Source: Chloroflexota bacterium (GTDB lineage Bacteria; Chloroflexota; Anaerolineae; 4572-78). Taken from it: a stretch of 8,717 nucleotides of DNA. The notes under the pieces were generated by a model, which saw only the letters and a list, made by a program, of their open reading frames with translations, did no database searches and was not told where the DNA came from. Positions 4,044 to 8,717 of this stretch are shown in pieces. Every line of letters starts with the position of its first letter. Position 1 is the stretch's first letter. The position numbers were made by a program, and so were the translations under genes. The stretch lies in NCBI GenBank assembly GCA_024278015.1, contig JAJRUC010000211.1, forward strand, positions 1-8,717, in the 5' to 3' direction.

Positions 4044-6548
4044 TTACATGGTTCTGGGTTGAAGGCTTCTGATAAGTTGCACATATTCCTCTACAATGCG
4101 GTCGGCCCCCTCTTGCGTATCGGCCTCGGCAATGATCTCAATTTGGGGTTGGTCCTGATTAGGCAAAATTAGCAGCCACTCATGGTCGTTAAGCATAATC
4201 TTCAGCCCCTCTACGGCGCTAATCAACTGCCCTTCAAAACGCTGGTTGAGTTGACGCATAATCTTGCCTTTGTCTTCCCACATGCAATATACTTTGGCCT
4301 GGGCCAGATGGTATGCCGGCAACTCCGAAACCACATCCGTCAACATCCGTTTTTGCGTAGCTAAAAGTTCCAGCAGTTTTGCCACAGCCATCAAGCCGTC
4401 AACCCCCGGATGGAAGCGCGGAAAGATGAAATTACCTTTGCCGTCGGCGGCCATAACCACCCCGGAACTCAACGAGGCTTGCATCAACCCCTGCACATCA
4501 ACCGTGGTGCGCATAATGTGGCCTTCAAACCGGGCGGCAATCCGTTCAAAAATATGGGGCAAACTAATCGGCAACACAATACTGCCGCCCGGTTCGCTGC
4601 TGAACATCAATTCAACCAGCGCCGCCGTCAAATCAATGCCGCTCAGGGCGCGTCCGGCATCATCAACCACAAAAATCGTTTCTCCGCCCACATCAACCCG
4701 CACGCCCAGATTGGCGCTTAATGCCTGAGAAATAACCTGCAATCGCTTTAAGGCATCTCTAAAGGTTTCATACGGCACCGACATCTTTTCTTCATCGAGG
4801 CCGGCGTTAAGCGCCACCACATTAACCCCCAACCGGCTTAAAATGAAGGGCAATAAATAAATGGTGGGCGCGCTGGCATAATCTACCACAATATGAAAAC
4901 CGGCCCGGCGAATGGCTGCCACATCGATGGCCTGCAAAAAGCCGTCGCTGTACGTTTCTCGCACGGCAGTGGCGTAGTCAATGGTGCCGATTTCGTCCAT
5001 ATACACCCGCCGAAAATCTTCTCTGAAGAAGAAGCGCTCTATCTTGCGCTGGGCATCTTTATCAATGTTCAAGCCGTTGGCATCCATAAATCGCGTGTTG
5101 ACGACCATCGGGTCAAAGGGAGAAAGCCGCATGTGCATGCCCGCCGAAGCGTCGGACACCCGGGTATAGTAGCGAGCCACCGGCATGGGCTGCACGCCCA
5201 AATCTGCTACGCGAATACCCGCCGACGGCAAGCCGGCAACGGCGGCCCGTTTCAGCATCCGGGGAGAACGATGCGGGTCTCTGTTAAACGTCACCAACGC
5301 TCCCTTCGGCAGGCTGGTGGCAAAGGCCGCCCCCAGTTTGGCGCTAAATTCGGGAGTAAAATCCACATTAACCATGCCCGTCACCCCGTAGCGGCCAAAC
5401 AGCACCCGCCGCCCCTGCGACCCCCAAATGACGCTGTTTTTGATGGTGGCGCCGGGTTCAATTTCCTTGCCCGACCAGATTTTTACGTTGGGGTGGATAA
5501 CCGCCCCTTCCCCAACAATACAGCCGTCGCCCACCACAGCGCCTTCATACACCACCGATTTCGCCTTCAGGCTGCAATGACGCAGCACAGTGGCGCCCCG
5601 CAACTCAACTCCTTTGCCAATGTAGCAGTTTCGCCACACAATAGAGCGGTCAATTTGGGCGCGTTCTTCCACAATGGTGTAATCTCTGATAACGGTTGGG
5701 CCTCTGATAACCGCGCTATCCTTGATTTTTACCGAGTGCCCCAAATAAATCGGGCCTAACAGCGTGGCCGATGGCGCGATTTTCACATCATCGCCCACCC
5801 AGATATTGCCGCCGATGTGTCGCCCCAGGGTAATATTGGCTATTCGCCCTTCCAGCAGGGCGGCGGTGGCCTCTCTTAAAGAAGAGATATTGCCAATGTC
5901 GCACCAATAGCCCTCGGCAATGTAACCGGCCAACGGCAATCCGGCGGCCAGCATTTGCGGAAAAAGCTGCATCGAAAAGTCGTATGGTTGATTTTCGGGA
6001 ATCAAGTCAAGAACATCCGGCTCCAGGATATAAATGCCGGTGTTCACGGTGTCAGAGATAACCTCTCCCCAGGTTGGTTTTTCCAAAATCTGGGTGATGT
6101 ATCCTTCGCCATTGGTGACAATAACGCCAAATTCCAGCGGGTCCGGCACGCGATGCAAGGTGATGGTCGCTTTGGCCCGTTTTTTGTAATGATAGGCTAT
6201 CACCTCTTTTAGCGAAAAATCGGTTATGGCATCGCCGCTGATAACCAGAAAGGTATCGTCCAGCAGCCACTGCGCCCCCTTTACGCCGCCGGCCGTCCCC
6301 AGCGGGTCGTCCTCTACATAATAGGTGATATTCATGCCCAGGTTGCTGCCGTCGTTAAAATAGTCCTGGATGATGCCGGCCTGGTATTGCACCGTAATGA
6401 TAACCTCGGTAATACCGTTACGCTTCAACAAATCCAGAATGTGCGCCAGGGTCGGCTTGTTCACGATGGTTATCATAGGTTTGGGGCGCTCGATGGTGAT
6501 GGGCCGCAACCGGCTTCCCACCCCTCCGGCCAGTACAATTGCTTTCAT
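4044..6548 (-). CDS. Mannose-1-phosphate guanylyltransferase-like / phosphohexomutase-like fusion protein
   Basis: This 834-residue protein starts at ATG 6548 (MKAIVLAGG); an in-frame GTG three codons upstream is possible but has no Shine-Dalgarno. Residues 1-235 are a sugar-1-phosphate nucleotidyltransferase with LAGGVGSRLRP (6-16), the KP pair (23-24), SGDAITD (104-110), EKP (156-158) and YWCDIGN (214-220). Residues about 240-380 are left-handed beta-helix hexapeptide repeats. Residues about 385-825 resemble phosphomannomutase/phosphoglucomutase, but the catalytic motifs are altered: the TASHNP place reads RLSPFDP (474-480), the DGDGDR metal loop reads DVGGET (619-624), the GEMSGH place reads ADGKGN (701-706), and the RPSGTEP place reads LPNQDQP (795-801). 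Nucleotide transfer to a sugar phosphate, probably GDP-mannose synthesis, is likely; mutase activity is doubtful. Such fusions are known in actinobacteria, cyanobacteria and Chloroflexota. The nucleotide used (GTP or another) cannot be read from sequence. Confidence 0.9.
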   Translation of the reverse strand: MKAIVLAGGVGSRLRPITIERPKPMITIVNKPTLAHILDLLKRNGITEVIITVQYQAGIIQDYFNDGSNLGMNITYYVEDDPLGTAGGVKGAQWLLDDTFLVISGDAITDFSLKEVIAYHYKKRAKATITLHRVPDPLEFGVIVTNGEGYITQILEKPTWGEVISDTVNTGIYILEPDVLDLIPENQPYDFSMQLFPQMLAAGLPLAGYIAEGYWCDIGNISSLREATAALLEGRIANITLGRHIGGNIWVGDDVKIAPSATLLGPIYLGHSVKIKDSAVIRGPTVIRDYTIVEERAQIDRSIVWRNCYIGKGVELRGATVLRHCSLKAKSVVYEGAVVGDGCIVGEGAVIHPNVKIWSGKEIEPGATIKNSVIWGSQGRRVLFGRYGVTGMVNVDFTPEFSAKLGAAFATSLPKGALVTFNRDPHRSPRMLKRAAVAGLPSAGIRVADLGVQPMPVARYYTRVSDASAGMHMRLSPFDPMVVNTRFMDANGLNIDKDAQRKIERFFFREDFRRVYMDEIGTIDYATAVRETYSDGFLQAIDVAAIRRAGFHIVVDYASAPTIYLLPFILSRLGVNVVALNAGLDEEKMSVPYETFRDALKRLQVISQALSANLGVRVDVGGETIFVVDDAGRALSGIDLTAALVELMFSSEPGGSIVLPISLPHIFERIAARFEGHIMRTTVDVQGLMQASLSSGVVMAADGKGNFIFPRFHPGVDGLMAVAKLLELLATQKRMLTDVVSELPAYHLAQAKVYCMWEDKGKIMRQLNQRFEGQLISAVEGLKIMLNDHEWLLILPNQDQPQIEIIAEADTQEGADRIVEEYVQLIRSLQPRTM

Positions 6549-6591
6549 AGGCCTCACTTGCAGAGTTGTGACGGTATTTTAAGTTTACTAT

Positions 6592-6620
6592 ATAATAACA
6601 TAAGCATGTAGGCGTGTAAA
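6592..6620 (-). promoter_or_regulatory. Sigma70-type promoter of the fusion gene
   Basis: On the - strand TTTACA (-35, 6615-6620) and TATTAT (-10, 6592-6597) are separated by exactly 17 bases, and each matches consensus at 5 of 6 positions. Transcription would start near 6585, giving a leader of about 37 bases before ATG 6548. A short GAGG close to the ATG may serve as the ribosome-binding site. Confidence 0.7.
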
Positions 6621-6648
6621 CTTTATTTTTAAAATACGCGGTTTCAGG

Positions 6649-6654
6649 TACAAT
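6649..6654 (+). promoter_or_regulatory. Possible -10 box for the VanW gene
   Basis: TACAAT matches the -10 consensus at 5 of 6 positions, but the -35 region 17 bases upstream is only T-rich (TTTTTA, 6626-6631). If used, transcription would begin around 6661, at the edge of the second mobile-element copy, which would then form most of the leader. Confidence 0.3.
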
Positions 6655-6666
6655 GTCTACACTGAT

Positions 6667-6751
6667 GGGACTTACGCAGTTGCGGTAAATCACGGTGTTC
6701 TACCCCCTCCCCGCTTGAGGGGGGTAAAATGCCGCAACCGCACAAGTCCTG
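6667..6751. mobile_element. MITE-like inverted-repeat element, copy 2 (85 bp)
   Basis: This is a shorter relative of the element at 2744-2871. By eye 79 of 85 positions agree, apart from one 43-base gap. The terminal repeats GGACTTACGCAGTTGCGG (6668-6685) and 6732-6749 agree at 15 of 18 positions, so this copy is more decayed. The direct repeat ACTGAT (6661-6666 and 6752-6757) flanks it with the same offset as in copy 1, supporting real transposition. The middle keeps TACCCCCTC (6701-6709) against GAGGGGGGTA (6717-6726). It lies between the divergent promoters and the VanW start. Confidence 0.82.
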
Positions 6752-6778
6752 ACTGATTTAAAGGCAGGTTGCGCGCAA

Positions 6779-8590
6779 ATGGAACGGACTTCCCCGGCCC
6801 CGCCGATACAAAGTAACTTTACCTTAACCAAACCCCTGCTGGCATTAATTATCACCGGCGGAAGTTTTTTGGTGGTGGTTATTTTTGCCCTGCTCACATA
6901 CCAGGTTTATTTTTTGTACCGGGTTTATCCGGGCGTGCAACTGGGCGGCTTCGATATTAGCCAAATTGATGAGACCGGCCTGCAAACGCTGGTCGGCGCC
7001 CAGGCCGCCCAGTTGCGCCGGCGCCCGCTTACCCTGCAAGCCGACGGCATGGCTTACACCTTCACCGCCGCAGAACTGGGCGCCACCACTGACGAAGCGC
7101 AAACCGTGGCCGCCGCCTTTGCCGTTGGCCGGCAAGGGCCGTTTTTAGTCGATTTAAAAACACAACTGCGCCTGTTAAACCGGCCCACTTCTATTGTACC
7201 ACAAATTGGCTTCAATTCCGGCCCGGCCAACACTGTATTGCTGTCCATTGCTCAAAATATCAATCGCCCCGCCCAGGATGCCCGCCTGATTTTGCACCCG
7301 GATTTGAGTCTGGAGGTCATCCCGGCCCAAACCGGCCAAACGCTTGATATTGAGGCCACCAGAGAGAAAATTCGGCAAGCCGTTTTATCCAAAAGCGCAG
7401 ATGCTGTGCCGCTGGTCATTCAGCGCGCCACCCCGGCGGTCACGCAGGCAGAGCCGGCCCGCCAAACCCTGGCCGCCCTGCTAAGCGGCCCGCAGACCTT
7501 CACCTTCAACGACCAAAGCTGGACACTTTCGCCGGAGCAACTGGCCGCGATGCTGGCAATCTCTGCCGACCCGGCCCCCGCCGGCAGCGGGCAAATAACG
7601 CTGGCCCTTAATCAGGCCGCGCTGGCCGCGTACTTCCACGGCCTGTCGCTGGAAATCGACCAGTCTCCCATTGATGCATGGTTCACCTTCGATGAAAAAA
7701 CCAAACGCCTGACCCCCATCATCCAAAGCCAAACCGGCTACACCCTGGATGTGGCCGATGCCGTGCTGCTGGCCGAGGATATGCTCAAAACGCCCCAACA
7801 GCACACCTGGGCCTTGCCGGTTATTGTTGAGGTTCCGGCGGTCTCTTCTGAAAATCCGGCTGAACTGGGCATTACCGACCTGATTAACGAAGCGACGACC
7901 TACTTCAAAGGCTCGTCTGCCGAGCGGATGCAGAACATTCAGGTGTCAGCCTCCAAATTTCATGGCCTGGTTGTGCCGCCCGGCGGAATATTTTCGTTTA
8001 ATGAGCATTTGGGCGATGTGACCGCCGGGAACGGCTTTGTGGAATCGCTCATTATTCAGGGCGACCGCACCGCCGTGGGCATTGGCGGCGGCGTGTGTCA
8101 GGTTAGCACCACGGCCTTTCGGGCGGCCTTCTTCGGGGGATACGAACTGGTGGAACGCTGGGCGCACGGCTATCGGGTGGGCTGGTACGAGACGGGCAGC
8201 GTGCCCGGCCTGGATGCAACCATCTACTCGCCCACGGTTGATTTCAAATTCAAAAACGATACCGCTTCCTACCTGCTCATTCAAACCGAAACCGATTTGA
8301 AGGCAGGCACCGTGGCCTTTCGATTTTACGGCGCACCGACGGGCCGCACGGTCATCGTTTCTGACCCTGTCCAAAGCAACGTGCAGCCGCACGGCCCGGA
8401 TATTTGGCAGGAAGACCCGTCGCTCAAGCCGGGCGAAATCAAACAGGTTGACTGGGCCAAAGACGGCGTAGACATAACCATTCAGCGGACGGTTAAACAG
8501 GGAGAGACCATCCTCCATCAGGACACCATTTTCAGCCGGTATCGTCCCTGGCAAAATATCTACAAAATCGGGCCAACCGCCTCCGATTAA
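6779..8590 (+). CDS. Membrane-anchored VanW family protein
   Basis: The 603-residue protein has a short N-terminal cytoplasmic stretch, one membrane helix at about 19-46 (LLALIITGGSFLVVVIFALL), and an external remainder. Residues about 50-215 and 225-350 look like two peptidoglycan-binding-like repeats (PG_binding_4 type; TYQVYFLYRVYPGVQLGGFDI at the start, PAQTGQTLD and QSQTGYTLD as equivalent points in each). The VanW domain covers about 362-525, with PPGGIFSFNEHLG (400-412) and the hallmark IGGGVCQVSTT (435-445). The tail (about 552-598) resembles a short G5-like beta domain. VanW proteins occur in some vancomycin-resistance clusters, but their biochemical role is not established and nothing here points to resistance. 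Cell-wall association is inferred. The start ATG has a modest AAAGGCAGG (6760-6768) 10 bases upstream. Confidence 0.9.
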   Translation: MERTSPAPPIQSNFTLTKPLLALIITGGSFLVVVIFALLTYQVYFLYRVYPGVQLGGFDISQIDETGLQTLVGAQAAQLRRRPLTLQADGMAYTFTAAELGATTDEAQTVAAAFAVGRQGPFLVDLKTQLRLLNRPTSIVPQIGFNSGPANTVLLSIAQNINRPAQDARLILHPDLSLEVIPAQTGQTLDIEATREKIRQAVLSKSADAVPLVIQRATPAVTQAEPARQTLAALLSGPQTFTFNDQSWTLSPEQLAAMLAISADPAPAGSGQITLALNQAALAAYFHGLSLEIDQSPIDAWFTFDEKTKRLTPIIQSQTGYTLDVADAVLLAEDMLKTPQQHTWALPVIVEVPAVSSENPAELGITDLINEATTYFKGSSAERMQNIQVSASKFHGLVVPPGGIFSFNEHLGDVTAGNGFVESLIIQGDRTAVGIGGGVCQVSTTAFRAAFFGGYELVERWAHGYRVGWYETGSVPGLDATIYSPTVDFKFKNDTASYLLIQTETDLKAGTVAFRFYGAPTGRTVIVSDPVQSNVQPHGPDIWQEDPSLKPGEIKQVDWAKDGVDITIQRTVKQGETILHQDTIFSRYRPWQNIYKIGPTASD

Positions 8591-8717
8591 GTGTCTATCC
8601 GTAAAATACTTGTGGCACTCATTGTCAAACAACAAGCCGATGAAGTTGTAGTTGCTCCCCCCTTAATCCCTGATGAAGAAACCGCTTCGCGCCCTCACAG
8701 AGGGGGGAAATTCCCTC
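8591..8717. repeat. Non-coding tail with C/G-rich inverted repeat, cut by window edge
   Basis: No gene is seen after the VanW stop. TCCCCCCT (8656-8663) and AGGGGGGA (8701-8708) form an 8-bp inverted repeat with a 37-base loop. The loop contains CCGCTTCGCG (8682-8691), a 10-mer also present inside mobile-element copy 1 (2788-2797). The GGACTT terminal repeats are absent, so it is not shown to be the same element. It may be the start of another dispersed repeat. Confidence 0.4.

Noticed and set aside
4893..5759. 288-codon open frame on the + strand
   Set aside because: It lies fully antisense to the fusion gene, has no ribosome-binding site, and its composition (many His, Arg, Pro) is typical of a shadow frame.
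6549..6557. GTG start three codons before the fusion gene ATG
   Set aside because: There is no ribosome-binding site before it, and the family normally begins directly at the MKAIVLAGG segment.
6779..8590. Vancomycin-resistance role for the VanW protein
   Set aside because: No vanA/vanB-type ligase, vanH, vanX or two-component regulator is nearby; VanW domains are common in non-resistant bacteria.
7946..8635. 229-codon open frame on the - strand
   Set aside because: It is antisense to the conserved VanW domain and shows no recognisable family or start signal.

Overview
The window carries a conserved ribosomal-protein/translocase block followed by three kinds of accessory content: a sugar-nucleotide transferase fusion gene, a VanW-family envelope gene, and two copies of a small inverted-repeat mobile element. 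No 16S or other species-diagnostic gene is present. The gene order (tuf, secE, nusG, rplK, rplA, rplJ, rplL), the nucleotidyltransferase/phosphomannomutase-like fusion and the VanW protein with peptidoglycan-binding-like repeats fit a member of the Chloroflexota (Anaerolineae-like). That placement is inference, not proof.

Layout on the + strand: the last 45 codons of EF-Tu (1-139) and a strong terminator (183-225), then secE (321-635, GTG start), nusG (686-1312), rplK (1387-1812) and rplA (1868-2581). A 316-base gap before rplJ holds an L10-type leader motif (about 2592-2647), an antiterminator-like hairpin (2657-2693), an overlapping intrinsic attenuator (2690-2734) and a 128-bp MITE-like element (2744-2871) ending 12 bases before the rplJ Shine-Dalgarno. 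rplJ (2898-3422, probable TTG start) and rplL (3464-3841) follow, closed by a terminator at 3860-3888.

On the - strand, 4044-6548 encodes an 834-residue fusion: a sugar-1-phosphate nucleotidyltransferase, hexapeptide repeats, and a phosphohexomutase-like region in which all four catalytic motifs look degenerate. A good sigma70-type promoter (TTTACA, 17 nt, TATTAT) sits upstream. Diverging on the + strand is a membrane-anchored VanW protein (6779-8590). The divergent intergenic region holds a second, shorter copy of the mobile element (6667-6751). The last 127 bases hold no gene but contain a C/G-rich inverted repeat cut by the window edge.

Functionally, secE/nusG/rplKAJL form the standard translation, transcription-elongation and secretion cluster, with the L10/L12 pair under its own attenuation leader. 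The fusion gene and VanW gene probably serve glycan synthesis and the cell envelope respectively. The most unusual points are the transposon-like element inside the rplJ leader, two copies with matching target-duplication geometry, the apparent pseudo-mutase domain, and a SecE with an extra C-terminal membrane segment.
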